Virus record (IMG/VR): IMGVR_UViG_3300037585_000006
Location: 1 to 24,427 of that record
Direction: 5' to 3' (one strand)
Source: a virus
DNA length: 24,427 nt
The stretch's first letter is position 1; the number at the start of each line of letters is the position of its first letter. The notes beneath the pieces are model-generated. The model searched no databases and was not told the origin of the DNA. It saw nothing but the letters and a program-made list of their open reading frames with translations. Position numbers and translations under genes: made by a program. This document shows positions 14,228-22,117 of this stretch, in pieces.

Positions 14228-14587
14228 CTATTCCCTCACATCACAGAGGTAACAAATACGAGTACCAGCAGAGAAGATAGTAACTACAGAGATAATCTTT
14301 ACGTTGTCTCCATTGCCAACAACAAGGTCATCAGTATCTGGTTCGACAGCAAGACCAAGTGCAGGTATAACACACTTACGAATACCCCTAACGACCATAT
14401 CCATGTTTCCAGAGATGCCATTATCGTAGTTGTACATATAGCCCGTGAAGGAATAGTCCGTAGTAGCTGAACCATCAATCTCACCAGTAGCAGGGTTGTA
14501 AGTCCCACCTGTAGTCACCTTACGAAGAGTTAGGCTTTCACCAAAGTCTTGTACAAGTTTTAGCAAGTCATAGGAGCGAAAAGACAT
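14228..14587 (-). CDS. Head closure / stopper protein
   Basis: A 119-residue beta-rich protein. The stretch SLTLRKVTTGGTYNPATGEI is the recognisable start of head-closure proteins (SPP1 gp16 / HK97 gp7-type), followed by DYSFTGYMYNYDNG, VRGIRKCVIPALGLAVEPDT and a C-terminal VKIISVVTIFSAGTRICYLC strand pair. It would plug the connector after packaging and receive the tail. It lies between connector and neck genes, with AGGAG seven bases before the ATG. Two Cys near the C-terminus (ICYLCDV) are unusual for the family but no metal site can be claimed. Confidence 0.82.
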   Translation of the reverse strand: MSFRSYDLLKLVQDFGESLTLRKVTTGGTYNPATGEIDGSATTDYSFTGYMYNYDNGISGNMDMVVRGIRKCVIPALGLAVEPDTDDLVVGNGDNVKIISVVTIFSAGTRICYLCDVRE

Positions 14588-14598
14588 CTTACCTCTCC

Positions 14599-15054
14599 TT
14601 ATTCATACTCTGGTGTTTGGTAACTTGGGGGGTTCTTGAAACGGTCTCTACGGAATGAACCTTCGATACGGTTAGTGTTATCACGTACAGAGTTTACCTT
14701 AGACTTGGTAATGCCACCAGCAAGGATACCGACAGATGCACCAGAGGTCTTACCTTGGTACTCTAGGTTATCAGCTAGTGTTGAGTAGTGCTTCATAAGG
14801 TCAGAGTAGTCAGCCTTAAGTGCGCCATCTAGGGACGTGTTTACCTTACGGGCATACTGAGAGGATATGGTACGGGCTATCCACCCAGCAGAATAGTAAA
14901 CGTTGTCACCGTTCTGAGACAACCCGAAGGTAATCTCTGAGTCTTGTACCTGTTGATCTTGAGTGTCGGTATCACCAACCAGAAGACGAACAGTGTTGAG
15001 GCGACCAGAAGCCGTAGTAGTGTTTAGATCAGATGGATCATATGTCCAAGCCAT
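14599..15054 (-). CDS. Head-tail connector / adaptor protein
   Basis: A 151-residue helical protein: TASGRLNTVRLLVGDTDTQD, DQQVQDSEITFGLSQNGDNV, AAGWIARTIS-type helix (YYSAGWIARTISSQYARKVN), then LMKHYSTLADNLEYQGKTSG. The pattern (R...VR.LvGDTd......l.DeEI...L) is typical of gp6-like head-tail connector proteins that dock beneath the portal. The C-terminal half is polar and probably extended (GSFRRDRFKNPPSYQTPEYE). AAGGGA precedes the ATG. Gene order, connector then stopper then neck, is canonical. Confidence 0.85.
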   Translation of the reverse strand: MAWTYDPSDLNTTTASGRLNTVRLLVGDTDTQDQQVQDSEITFGLSQNGDNVYYSAGWIARTISSQYARKVNTSLDGALKADYSDLMKHYSTLADNLEYQGKTSGASVGILAGGITKSKVNSVRDNTNRIEGSFRRDRFKNPPSYQTPEYE

Positions 15055-15078
15055 TCAAGTCGTCCCTTCGTTTTACTA

Positions 15079-15501
15079 TTATCCGAGAACCTCATCCCGA
15101 ATGCGGTAGAAGTCTTCACTGATCCATGCGCTGTTGTTTAGGAAGCGACGGATGAGACCTCTTTGTTTGTCGTCGATCTTAGACTTTCGACACTTCTTTG
15201 TGTTGTACTCAGATGTACTTGAAGTCCTGTCTTTGACGATGACATTAAGTAAGCTAACAAGGGTATCTAGCTGCTTGCTAGAGAACTCAGACAACCTGTC
15301 TCCAACCTTGTTCTGTACTTCTAATTCTTTGTTGTGGTAGAGGTAACCAGAGGTGTAAAGACTAGCGACCTTATCTTGATCTATGCTTTGCTCCAACCAG
15401 TTAAAATGTTCACCACGTTTCCAGTTCTTGCCATTAGCTGACACTGGTAATTTAATAAACACAGGCCAATCAACCTGCCAACCCAAATATGTAGGGTGCA
15501 T
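15079..15501 (-). CDS. Conserved phage protein of unknown function
   Basis: A 140-residue protein. It starts MHPTYLGWQVDWPVFIKLPV, then GKNWKRGEHFNWLEQSID, KVASLYTSGYLYHNKELEVQ, FSSKQLDTLVSLLNVIVKDR, a basic segment KKCRKSKIDDKQRGLIRRFL, and ends WISEDFYRIRDEVLG. I recall close relatives between capsid and connector genes in marine phages but no assigned function. The basic C-terminal helix could bind nucleic acid or the portal; that is inference. GGAG stands seven bases before the ATG. The 98-bp gap upstream contains the hairpin that follows the capsid gene. Confidence 0.75.
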   Translation of the reverse strand: MHPTYLGWQVDWPVFIKLPVSANGKNWKRGEHFNWLEQSIDQDKVASLYTSGYLYHNKELEVQNKVGDRLSEFSSKQLDTLVSLLNVIVKDRTSSTSEYNTKKCRKSKIDDKQRGLIRRFLNNSAWISEDFYRIRDEVLG

Positions 15502-15552
15502 GAGACTACTCCGTTATGTAAGGATACTGTTATGTTCTTTTATAAGTTGGGT

Positions 15553-15580
15553 GGAACCCCAAGTCTAAGCTCAGGGTTCC
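15553..15580 (-). terminator. Strong hairpin after the major capsid gene
   Basis: On the minus transcript GGAACCC (15580-15574) pairs with GGGUUCC (15559-15553), and the stem extends inward by UGAG/CUUG with two G-U pairs, leaving loop CUUAGA. The wobble pairs work only in the minus-strand RNA, supporting a role in that transcript. There is no U-run after it, so it may be a 3'-end stabiliser, processing site or attenuator rather than a full intrinsic terminator. It lies 20-47 nt past the capsid stop. Confidence 0.6.
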
Positions 15581-15599
15581 CCGTTAGTATAGTGTAGGC

Positions 15600-16580
15600 T
15601 TAAGCTACAACAGCCTCAAAGAAGTAACCCAAGTCATTTCCGACGACTTTCATGTCGTAACACATCTTAACTTGGATATGCTCTGCAACTTGCTGACGCT
15701 TCAGTGCATCGTCGGAGAAGCTCTCGACGGTAACACCAAGGTTGTTTACACCAGGAACATTGTTCCAAGCGAATGTCAGACCTGCTGCTGGTGTCATAAG
15801 ACCAGCGGAGCGTGGCGTGTGAGCCAACAGTGCGTTCTTACCACCGATAAAGGCGTTAGATTCAGCAACACCTTCTACAGAGTTGTTCTTGACAGCTTCC
15901 ATGACGTAGAAGTTTTCTACCTCAAAGATTTCAGCCAATTTAGCGTCTGTGATAAGCGCAGTGTTTGTGACAGTTGCACCGCCGTTAAGACGAGCAAGGA
16001 TGTCTGGGTGGTTGACCAGGACGTCACGTACTTCTTTACCAACAACCATTGTGTTTGGCTTGAAGCCACCAGAACCCAACTGCATTGTACGACGTGCAGT
16101 AGTTACGTCTGTCAATGGTGTGGAGTTGGTGTAGTCAGACCACAGGTTGGATGGTGTAGCATCTGTAGCCCAGATACCAGCAGAGAAGAAGGAAGAAGCG
16201 AACTTCTCTTCACGGTCAATGAGGACACGGTTAATAACCGTCTGTGCGCCAGCGGCACGAATTTCCAGCATTGCGTCTTCGTTAGCAAGTGTTTGCTCAT
16301 CAAAGTCCATGCCAAGTCCATATACGTCAGCAAAGTAGCTGTCGTTGGAGATTGCCATGCCGATGCGGTTTACTTCGGTACGTGGTGCAAGTTTCTTAAC
16401 GTCCCCTGCGCGGTTCATGTTCGCACGGTCGTACTTGTAGAACTTATCGGACTGACGTTGTACACCTACAACTGGAAATACTTTGTCAGCGATAAAGTTT
16501 GTTTGTTCTTGTACATACGCCAGTGTCAAGTTAGACAAAGGCTGGTCAATATGTACAGCGGATGGAGTCAAAAGTGGCAT
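15600..16580 (-). CDS. Major capsid protein
   Basis: A 326-residue protein with the HK97-fold major capsid pattern: SAVHIDQPLSNLTLAYVQEQ and FIADKVFPVVGVQRQSDKFY at the N-arm, EVNRIGMAISNDSYFADVYG, a spine-helix region rich in Asp/Glu (DEQTLANEDAMLEIRAAGAQ), PNTMVVGKEVRDVLVNHPDI in the P domain, and FIGGKNALLAHTPRSAGLMT toward the end. It assembles the icosahedral shell. AAGGAA precedes the ATG. It follows protease, scaffold-like and decoration-like genes, the expected order. No long N-terminal delta domain is present, in keeping with a separate scaffold gene. Family-level assignment is firm; no T-number can be deduced. Confidence 0.92.
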   Translation of the reverse strand: MPLLTPSAVHIDQPLSNLTLAYVQEQTNFIADKVFPVVGVQRQSDKFYKYDRANMNRAGDVKKLAPRTEVNRIGMAISNDSYFADVYGLGMDFDEQTLANEDAMLEIRAAGAQTVINRVLIDREEKFASSFFSAGIWATDATPSNLWSDYTNSTPLTDVTTARRTMQLGSGGFKPNTMVVGKEVRDVLVNHPDILARLNGGATVTNTALITDAKLAEIFEVENFYVMEAVKNNSVEGVAESNAFIGGKNALLAHTPRSAGLMTPAAGLTFAWNNVPGVNNLGVTVESFSDDALKRQQVAEHIQVKMCYDMKVVGNDLGYFFEAVVA

Positions 16581-16603
16581 TATGTTATTCCTTAAATGCT
16601 AGA

Positions 16604-16975
16604 TTAGGCGGCTACGTTGCCACCCTGAATCATTTCGATTTCGATGATCTGTCCATCGACAGCCGCTTCACGGGCATAGCCTAAGATAACATCACCAGTT
16701 GCGGCGGTTAAAGCATCGCCAGATGCGTCTGTTTGTACAGCGGCTCCAGCGGCAATAGTACCACCAGCAGTTACCATAACTGAGCCTGAGACACATACTG
16801 TTACTGCGTTACCAGCAGCAGCACCAGCGAGACATACGCCAATGGCGTTTTCACCAGCGGAGTCAGCCAGATCAACTTGACCATCTGACTCAAGAGTTAC
16901 GAATTTGAATTGTGCTGCGGAGAGGTCTTCGCCAGCAATAAATGTGCGGTTGTCGCGGGATTGCATTACAGCCAT
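16604..16975 (-). CDS. Capsid decoration-like protein (DUF2190-like)
   Basis: A 123-residue Ala/Gly/Val-rich beta protein: NRTFIAGEDLSAAQFKFVTL, AIGVCLAGAAAGNAVTVCVS, GTIAAGAAVQTDASGDALTA, ending QIIEIEMIQGGNVAA. The pattern (tf.Ag.DLs..qy..V.....g.v.la...e..iGvl...a..G..v.V...G) is that of the DUF2190/decoration group found just before capsid genes. It would bind the outside of the mature capsid and stabilise it. AGGGGA precedes the ATG, which begins two bases after the scaffold stop. Two Cys (VCLAG, VCVSG) are noticeable. Confidence 0.8.
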   Translation of the reverse strand: MAVMQSRDNRTFIAGEDLSAAQFKFVTLESDGQVDLADSAGENAIGVCLAGAAAGNAVTVCVSGSVMVTAGGTIAAGAAVQTDASGDALTAATGDVILGYAREAAVDGQIIEIEMIQGGNVAA

Positions 16976-16977
16976 TT

Positions 16978-17799
16978 TTATTCCCCTTTATAGGATTTGT
17001 TAATCAGAGCTTTACCAGCATCAGTCTTAGCTACAGCAGCATAAGCCTTGGCAAACTCACTTTTCTTCAGTTTGTTTTCGTCCATGTAGGACTTTACGAG
17101 GGCATCCAGTTTGTCAGCAGAAGTAGCGAACTCACCGTCTACGTCAGACTTGCCAAATTCTTGCATAGCTGCATCGAATGCTGCATCAGCGGCCTTCAGT
17201 GCTTCCATGATTGCTTCATCTTCGGAAAACTTAGCTACGAGAGATTTAGCGACAGAGATGTCAAAGTGTGGTAGAACTTCACCAGCACGTTTTGCCAGTT
17301 CAATGTCAGCCTTCTCAACAGCAGAAGCTTCAAGTGCTTTAAGAACTGGTGCGGGGATGTCAGACTTAACTACCATCTCGCCTTCGACTTCCAGCATCTC
17401 GACTTCAGCTTTCTTTTCGATAACATCAGATTTGATGACGTAGCCATTTTCAATAAGACCCTTGCGAAGACGCTCGTTCTCAGCCTTGAGGGTGTCAATT
17501 TCGACTTCCTCTGCTGTTGCTTCTTCTGCCTTATCTACTTCTGGAGCTTCTTCCATTTTAGCGGGTTCAGCTTCTTCCTCTTTCATCATGTCGTAGCCAA
17601 GAGCTTTCATAGCTTCTGGTTTACCACAAGACTTTTCTTCCATGTATGCCTTTACTTTGGCTTCCATTTCTTCAGTCATTTTAATAATTTCCTCTTCGGA
17701 ATTGTCACGCTTGAAGAGACTAACCATCGCCTGTGCATTGGCTGGACGGTCCACAAGGGACAGTTCCTCAAGTTGCAAGTTTTTTAGGAGGTTAGGCAA
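16978..17799 (-). CDS. Capsid scaffold-like protein carrying an orphan protease-tail motif
   Basis: Read from TTG 17799-17797 it has 273 residues. This start is chosen because GAGGAG lies eight bases upstream and the TTG begins two bases after the protease stop; a longer frame to 17910 lacks such a site, and an ATG (MTEEMEAKVK) at about codon 40 is an alternative. Residues about 6-25 read KNLQLEELSLVDRPANAQAM, the motif that normally ends XkdF-type proteases. The rest is highly charged and helical: Glu-rich (EEEAEPAKMEEAPEVDKAEE), a coiled-coil-like IDTLKAENERLRKGL, then helices ending DAGKALINKSYKGE. This composition and the position before the capsid gene fit an internal scaffold cleaved by the protease. 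The shared motif suggests that the protease and scaffold were once, or still are, made as one chain. Confidence 0.75.
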   Translation of the reverse strand: MPNLLKNLQLEELSLVDRPANAQAMVSLFKRDNSEEEIIKMTEEMEAKVKAYMEEKSCGKPEAMKALGYDMMKEEEAEPAKMEEAPEVDKAEEATAEEVEIDTLKAENERLRKGLIENGYVIKSDVIEKKAEVEMLEVEGEMVVKSDIPAPVLKALEASAVEKADIELAKRAGEVLPHFDISVAKSLVAKFSEDEAIMEALKAADAAFDAAMQEFGKSDVDGEFATSADKLDALVKSYMDENKLKKSEFAKAYAAVAKTDAGKALINKSYKGE

Positions 17800-17801
17800 G
17801 A

Positions 17802-18989
17802 TTAAATCTCCTCTTTCATAGCACGACCGCCAATGGAGAAGGCCGCAAGTTCGCCAGACTTCACCATAGCCCAGATGCCATCGTCGAATACTTTGTAAGC
17901 AACGACCCATCCTTCACGGTCAGACTGGATACCAAGAGCATCACCGATTTCTTTGGTGATAGGAAGCGAGTGGACTACTGTGCCAACTTGCTCTCCTGTG
18001 TGCATAGCCTTGCCGACACGCACATGCTCCATAAATTCGTTTACAGCTTTCACAAGTGTGCCAGCTTCGATAACATCCCCTTGGCGGTCTACTACAGCTT
18101 CACCCTTTTCGGTTACTACTGAGGCCCAGCCATAGACCATACGCTGTTCTTCGTCGGTCTTAAGGATTTTACCTTCTATATTCTTTGTCATATCACTCAC
18201 TGATGTACCTGCTTCCCACATACGGCATGACCAGTAGCCAGCCTTTGTTTTGTCCTTCTTGGTGTCACACGAATGACGGGAGCGAAAATTGGCACGGGCT
18301 TTGGGGTCATCACGACGGATTTCCATGTTAGGGTCGCCAAAGGTAACTCTCTTAACCTTGCCACCGTCCTGTACGAACACTTCAAACTTCTTGTTGCCAC
18401 CTTTGATGCGACGAGGCTTGTTAAGTGTTACTTTCTCACCTTGGTACTCTGCCTTAGCAAACTCTGTCTTTATTACCTCAGCTACAATAGCCCTGAGAGC
18501 CTCTATACGGTCCACTGAGGAGCCTTCTTCCTCTTCTATAGCCTCATCCCTGCCATAGTGTGCTAGATAAGCCTCATGGCTCTCTGCTGGCATGTAAACG
18601 GCTTGACCGTCGTAGTCGTGAACGTGGATCTTGCCTTCAAGTCCCATATCCATGCTACGAGAGACTGCCTCTGGCTCCGTAGTGAAGATATCGTTGGCGT
18701 ATTGTGCCTTCTTCATGGACTTCTTCTTGCTTGAGGATGGATGTGCAGAAGGTAGAAGGTCTTTATCGTGATTAGCCGACTTAGAACCGCTTACGATCTT
18801 AAGAAAACTGTTGACACGGGCCATAGCCCATTGCTCAGGTGACTTTACGTTAGGACGAACGCTTGCAGGGTTAGTCTTGTAAGCACCAACACCACGGTCA
18901 TATACCGCTTGAAGCATACGCATAGTAACTTTATACTTAGACTTCTTGTTGTGGGCTTCCATCTTGTTTTTGAGGCCAGTCTTTGACAT
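17802..18989 (-). CDS. Prohead maturation protease (XkdF-like) with two N-terminal modules
   Basis: A 395-residue protein in three parts. Residues about 10-80 (MLQAVYDRGVGAYKTNPASV, EQWAMARVNSFL) resemble a DUF5824-like domain. Residues about 185-260 (VTLNKPRRIKGGNKKFEVFV, VTFGDPNMEIRRDDPKARAN, Cys241, YWSCRMW) form a Cys/Trp-containing module I know from marine phages. Residues about 272-395 are the XkdF-type serine protease: MVYGWASVVTEKGEAVVDRQ, GDVIEAG, His330 in GKAMHTGEQVG, and Ser385 in ELAAFSIGGRA as the likely catalytic pair. The protease trims scaffold and capsid in the prohead. It ends right after IGGRAMKEEI, earlier than relatives, whose usual LVDRPAN tail is encoded by the next gene. 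Start ATG overlaps the preceding stop as TAATG. Confidence 0.88.
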   Translation of the reverse strand: MSKTGLKNKMEAHNKKSKYKVTMRMLQAVYDRGVGAYKTNPASVRPNVKSPEQWAMARVNSFLKIVSGSKSANHDKDLLPSAHPSSSKKKSMKKAQYANDIFTTEPEAVSRSMDMGLEGKIHVHDYDGQAVYMPAESHEAYLAHYGRDEAIEEEEGSSVDRIEALRAIVAEVIKTEFAKAEYQGEKVTLNKPRRIKGGNKKFEVFVQDGGKVKRVTFGDPNMEIRRDDPKARANFRSRHSCDTKKDKTKAGYWSCRMWEAGTSVSDMTKNIEGKILKTDEEQRMVYGWASVVTEKGEAVVDRQGDVIEAGTLVKAVNEFMEHVRVGKAMHTGEQVGTVVHSLPITKEIGDALGIQSDREGWVVAYKVFDDGIWAMVKSGELAAFSIGGRAMKEEI

Positions 18990-20371
18990 TATAATACTTT
19001 CGCTAAGTAGCCCTTGAAGATGCCAAACACTATTGCATTGTTGTCTTGTGTCTCACAACGAATACGCAGGTCTGAGTTCTTGGGGGCGATAATTGCTGGA
19101 TCAAGGCTTATGTCTGAGTTTCCGCCAGTGGAAGATGCGGTAAAACAAGCCATTGGTAGGAATACACCATTAGGTTCTCTTATCTCAACGTAGAAATCTA
19201 CGGCTGCTGACGTTTTAGCACTGACTGAGCCATAGAACCCTGTCATAACGTAATAGTCCTGGTCGCTGAACGTGGTTGCAGACTTTAGAGACTGTTGGAA
19301 GCCCAGAGGAATATCGATGTGCATCTTAGTAGCGTCTGAAGGTATACCGCCAGATATTGTTGTATCCTCATATACAGCCACACGACCAACTAACTCTGCA
19401 CCGCCCCCATTACTAATTCTTGATACTCTTGCGAGGGGCGTATCTAAAGTTACCTTGGTCTGTCCACTGAGAGTTACATTCTGTACAACAAAAGTGTATT
19501 TTCCATCTAATACTGTATGACCCTCTACCCTAATAACCTCTGTATCTGATGTAGAGGAGGAAGATATACGAGAGATAGAGTTAGTTGAAACGTAGGCTTC
19601 ATTACCACCAACAGTCCAGACCGTCTGTAAGCCAGAGGTAGAAAGTTGTGCAGACCGTCCAAACTTAAGTAAAGACTTAGCCTTGCGGTCAACAGAAACT
19701 TTATCCCCGTAGGTAGCCTCAATCTCACGTTCAGCTTGTACAAGCCTACCATCAGGGACTTCATAAGCTCTTCTAGGCCAACCACCAAACATCTGATCTA
19801 TTTCCTCTTTTATAACGACGTTAGGGTCGAAGGGTTTACCAACATCAGGTCTTTGTGTTACTATGTTTTCTGGAGATAAGTTATTAACTTGAGTAAGGCT
19901 CGTTGAACCTACTGTCGGGATACCTGTTAATATACTATCGACAGAAAAGTTTTCTTCTTCTGTGAGGGTAGCAAGAGAGACAACAGGGTTTGTTGTGAGT
20001 ATACTGCTTGCTTGTACACTATGATCTTGGGTGATTGCCGTTGGTAAGACGACAACATTACCAGTAGTAATACTTGTGGAAGACAGGTTTTGAGCTTGGG
20101 TTATAGCCGTAGGAGAGACTATAGGTTGACCCGTTACGACAGAATTTACGTTTGTAACGTGATTTTGGGTTATAGCCGTAGTAGAAATTACGGGTTGACC
20201 AGTTACGATGGAAATTACGTTTGTAACGTGGTCTTGAGTTATTGCGGTGGTTTGTAATACTGGATTACCAGTAGAGAAACCATCAGCACCAATGAAATCC
20301 TCATTTATTATGGGTTCACTGGCTTCGGTGAGGATTAGCCCACTATCTTGCTGTAGAATCCTGCTGGTCAT
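18989..20371 (-). CDS. Repeat-containing putative virion protein
   Basis: A 460-residue protein between the portal-linked and protease genes. Residues 1-32 (SRILQQDSGLILTEASEPII) lead into six 23-residue repeats (33-170) with consensus VTGxPVVxxTAITQxHxxxxxSI, followed by a hinge (GKPFDPNVVIKEEIDQMFGG). The C-terminal region (about 250-460) is beta-rich: YVSTNSISRISSSSTSDTEV, KYTFVVQNVTLSGQTKVTLD, VDFYVEIREPNGVFLPMACF, ending DNNAIVFGIFKGYLAKVL. Similar TG-P-V-ALTQ repeats occur in phage and Rhizobiales proteins that I recall, where they form stiff rods. A head fibre or decoration is a reasonable inference, since it lies among head genes. No catalytic motif is visible. Start ATG has only a weak GGA upstream. 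Confidence 0.7.
   Translation of the reverse strand: MTSRILQQDSGLILTEASEPIINEDFIGADGFSTGNPVLQTTAITQDHVTNVISIVTGQPVISTTAITQNHVTNVNSVVTGQPIVSPTAITQAQNLSSTSITTGNVVVLPTAITQDHSVQASSILTTNPVVSLATLTEEENFSVDSILTGIPTVGSTSLTQVNNLSPENIVTQRPDVGKPFDPNVVIKEEIDQMFGGWPRRAYEVPDGRLVQAEREIEATYGDKVSVDRKAKSLLKFGRSAQLSTSGLQTVWTVGGNEAYVSTNSISRISSSSTSDTEVIRVEGHTVLDGKYTFVVQNVTLSGQTKVTLDTPLARVSRISNGGGAELVGRVAVYEDTTISGGIPSDATKMHIDIPLGFQQSLKSATTFSDQDYYVMTGFYGSVSAKTSAAVDFYVEIREPNGVFLPMACFTASSTGGNSDISLDPAIIAPKNSDLRIRCETQDNNAIVFGIFKGYLAKVL
19862..20275 (-). repeat. Six tandem 69-bp coding repeats
   Basis: Six consecutive 23-codon units with pattern TGxPVVxxTAITQ. The first three are nearly alike at DNA level (for example TTACAAACGTAAATT occurs in adjacent copies, near 20150 and 20215), while the last three have diverged. 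Recent duplication at the 5' end of the array is the simplest reading. Confidence 0.85.
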
Positions 20372-20386
20372 GGTCCATAACCCTTA

Positions 20387-20758
20387 TTATGCAGGATCAG
20401 GTATACCGATAGTAAATGATCCTAGTGAGAAAGTGTTTCCAGAGGAAACAGCTTGGCTTGCCGTAAGAGAGCCTGTAGCAAGTAGACGAGAGTTACCTGT
20501 ATCAACTATAGAATAGTGTGTAGCCGTACCACTTCCTGTCACTGAGGCGTCTGCTACAGCAGCTACAACAACCTCACGACCACCACCAGACCTGTCAGAA
20601 GGGGCAGCAATGGAAAGAGAAGTTGAGTTACCTAAAGTGTAGGTAGAAGTCGCCTCTGCATAACTTGCAGCTTCTTGAGAAGTGATGTCAATTCGGTTAG
20701 CCTCAGTATCTAGTACCGTAAGGCCATTGTCGAATACCCTGTTGTTTAGAGTTGCCAT
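20387..20758 (-). CDS. Conserved head-region protein of unknown function
   Basis: A 123-residue protein starting MATLNNRVFDNGLTVLDTEA, then ITSQEAASYAEATSTYTLGN, GGGREVVVAAVADASVTGSG, ATHYSIVDTGNSRLLATGSL and ending FTIGIPDPA. I recall this protein in many phages of Alphaproteobacteria near portal genes, without an assigned role. It looks beta-rich and compact, with no membrane segment or signal. Its ATG overlaps the portal stop as TAATG, so the two are probably translated together, which suggests a head or head-fibre component made in step with portal. Function is not established. Confidence 0.75.
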   Translation of the reverse strand: MATLNNRVFDNGLTVLDTEANRIDITSQEAASYAEATSTYTLGNSTSLSIAAPSDRSGGGREVVVAAVADASVTGSGTATHYSIVDTGNSRLLATGSLTASQAVSSGNTFSLGSFTIGIPDPA

Positions 20759-22095
20759 TATTCTTGATCCTCAGTTGGGGTCTCTTGTTCCACCTCTGGG
20801 TCATAGTCTAATTCAGCAATACCCATAAGGTCACTGATAACTTCTGGGTGACTACTAACGTCAATACCTGCACCATTAAGGTTACGTAGGAAGGAAGAAA
20901 TCTCACGCAGATCGTGTGGAGCGACATCACCAGCCTCAATGGTTGGCATCATGTCATAGTTCAGACCGTTCAACTGCCAAAGACGCTCGACCAACTGTTT
21001 GTTGAGAACATCGACGATTGCTTGGATATAACTCTCAAGCGCACGGAGGAACAGGTCTGTCTTCGACTTGGACAAGGCGTAGGAACCACCAGATGTCCCA
21101 AGAAGAAGAAACTCAGAAAGCATAGAACGTGCAATGTCATGTTGATAACGATTAACGATAGGGTTAATGTCTATGTTACGTTTACCGTTTGATGCCATGA
21201 GTTCTACATCAACAAGGCGTGTGCTACTAGGCGCACCATCTTTATCAGGGTAGGTATCCGAGGGAAGGATAATGTACCCTTGTTCGTTAAACTTAACGTC
21301 ACGTAGGACTTGCTGTAGGTTGTGTACGAAGCCTGACTGTGCAGCGGAAGCATCTCCTGAGAGGTACTCAGCAGGAATACGAGCTACAGGGATACCTGCA
21401 AGTTCACGCTCTACTGCAATAGCTTCTATCGACTGTAAGTTGTTAAGATACTCGTAAGAAGTATAAGCATTGCGAAGTATAGAACGACCACTGGGGTCTC
21501 CATTAAGGCTAGTAGTACGGTAATACAAAGATTTATTGAGGGGAATGTAGTTACGACCACCCATGAACCCCACTTCTTGCTCAATACCTAAGACATCACC
21601 AGTCTTTTTTTCTACGTCAAACTTCGATACAGTCCAAGGCGCACGGGATGCAATCTTACGTACACCAATACGTCCGTCAGTGTACTTAGAGTTCTTCTTC
21701 GGGGAACGCTCAGTAGGACCAACACGACGCTTGTAGATAACCTCAAACCAACCGAAGCCATACGACAAATAAGATAGAGCATCCGATATATGGTCATCCA
21801 GAGTGTGATCCATGTCATCAAGAACACTCTCGACAAACTCTTTCTCTACCCTAGCTGCGTCACTGTCATCAGCAGGTTTTACGTGAAGATCAATATCACG
21901 CAGTATTTGTTCAACAGAATACATGACAGCACCTACGGTACTATCGTTATCACGCATCTCACGATACTTACGGATAGCTTTCTTGCCACGAAGCTCAGGC
22001 AGGAACTCATCAGCACGGATTTGACCGTTGTACGTATTATCGCCAGCTACACCTAATGTGGTTTTAGCTTTCGCCTCTGAGAGTTTCTTTACCAT
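20758..22095 (-). CDS. Portal protein (DUF935/Mu gp29-like)
   Basis: A 445-residue protein from ATG 22095-22093, chosen for its AAAGAAG upstream; a GTG at 22140 would add 15 residues, overlap TerL by 23 nt and lacks a ribosome site. Portal features: KYREMRDNDSTVGAVMYSVE near the N-terminus, LSYLSYGFGWFEVIYKRRVG, KSLYYRTTSLNGDPSGRSIL, YEYLNNLQSIEAIAVERELA, and a long stem region with YIQAIVDVLNKQLVERLWQL and LREISSFLRNLNGAGIDVSS, all typical of Mu-type portals. Twelve copies form the ring through which TerL pumps DNA. The C-terminus is acidic (EVEQETPTEDQE). It sits between terminase and head genes. Confidence 0.9.
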   Translation of the reverse strand: MVKKLSEAKAKTTLGVAGDNTYNGQIRADEFLPELRGKKAIRKYREMRDNDSTVGAVMYSVEQILRDIDLHVKPADDSDAARVEKEFVESVLDDMDHTLDDHISDALSYLSYGFGWFEVIYKRRVGPTERSPKKNSKYTDGRIGVRKIASRAPWTVSKFDVEKKTGDVLGIEQEVGFMGGRNYIPLNKSLYYRTTSLNGDPSGRSILRNAYTSYEYLNNLQSIEAIAVERELAGIPVARIPAEYLSGDASAAQSGFVHNLQQVLRDVKFNEQGYIILPSDTYPDKDGAPSSTRLVDVELMASNGKRNIDINPIVNRYQHDIARSMLSEFLLLGTSGGSYALSKSKTDLFLRALESYIQAIVDVLNKQLVERLWQLNGLNYDMMPTIEAGDVAPHDLREISSFLRNLNGAGIDVSSHPEVISDLMGIAELDYDPEVEQETPTEDQE

Positions 22096-22117
22096 TGTAT
22101 CTATCGCTTCTTTACTA

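Noticed and set aside
15672-16595. Long open frame (307 codons) on the plus strand opposite the capsid gene
   Set aside because: It is antisense to a clear major capsid gene, has Cys/Val/Phe-rich sequence without any family pattern, and no ribosome site; a codon-usage shadow.
17800-17910. Upstream extension of the scaffold-like frame
   Set aside because: The 37 extra residues lie over the protease active-site end in another frame and look random (Cys/Trp/Arg-rich); the TTG at 17799 has a much better ribosome site.
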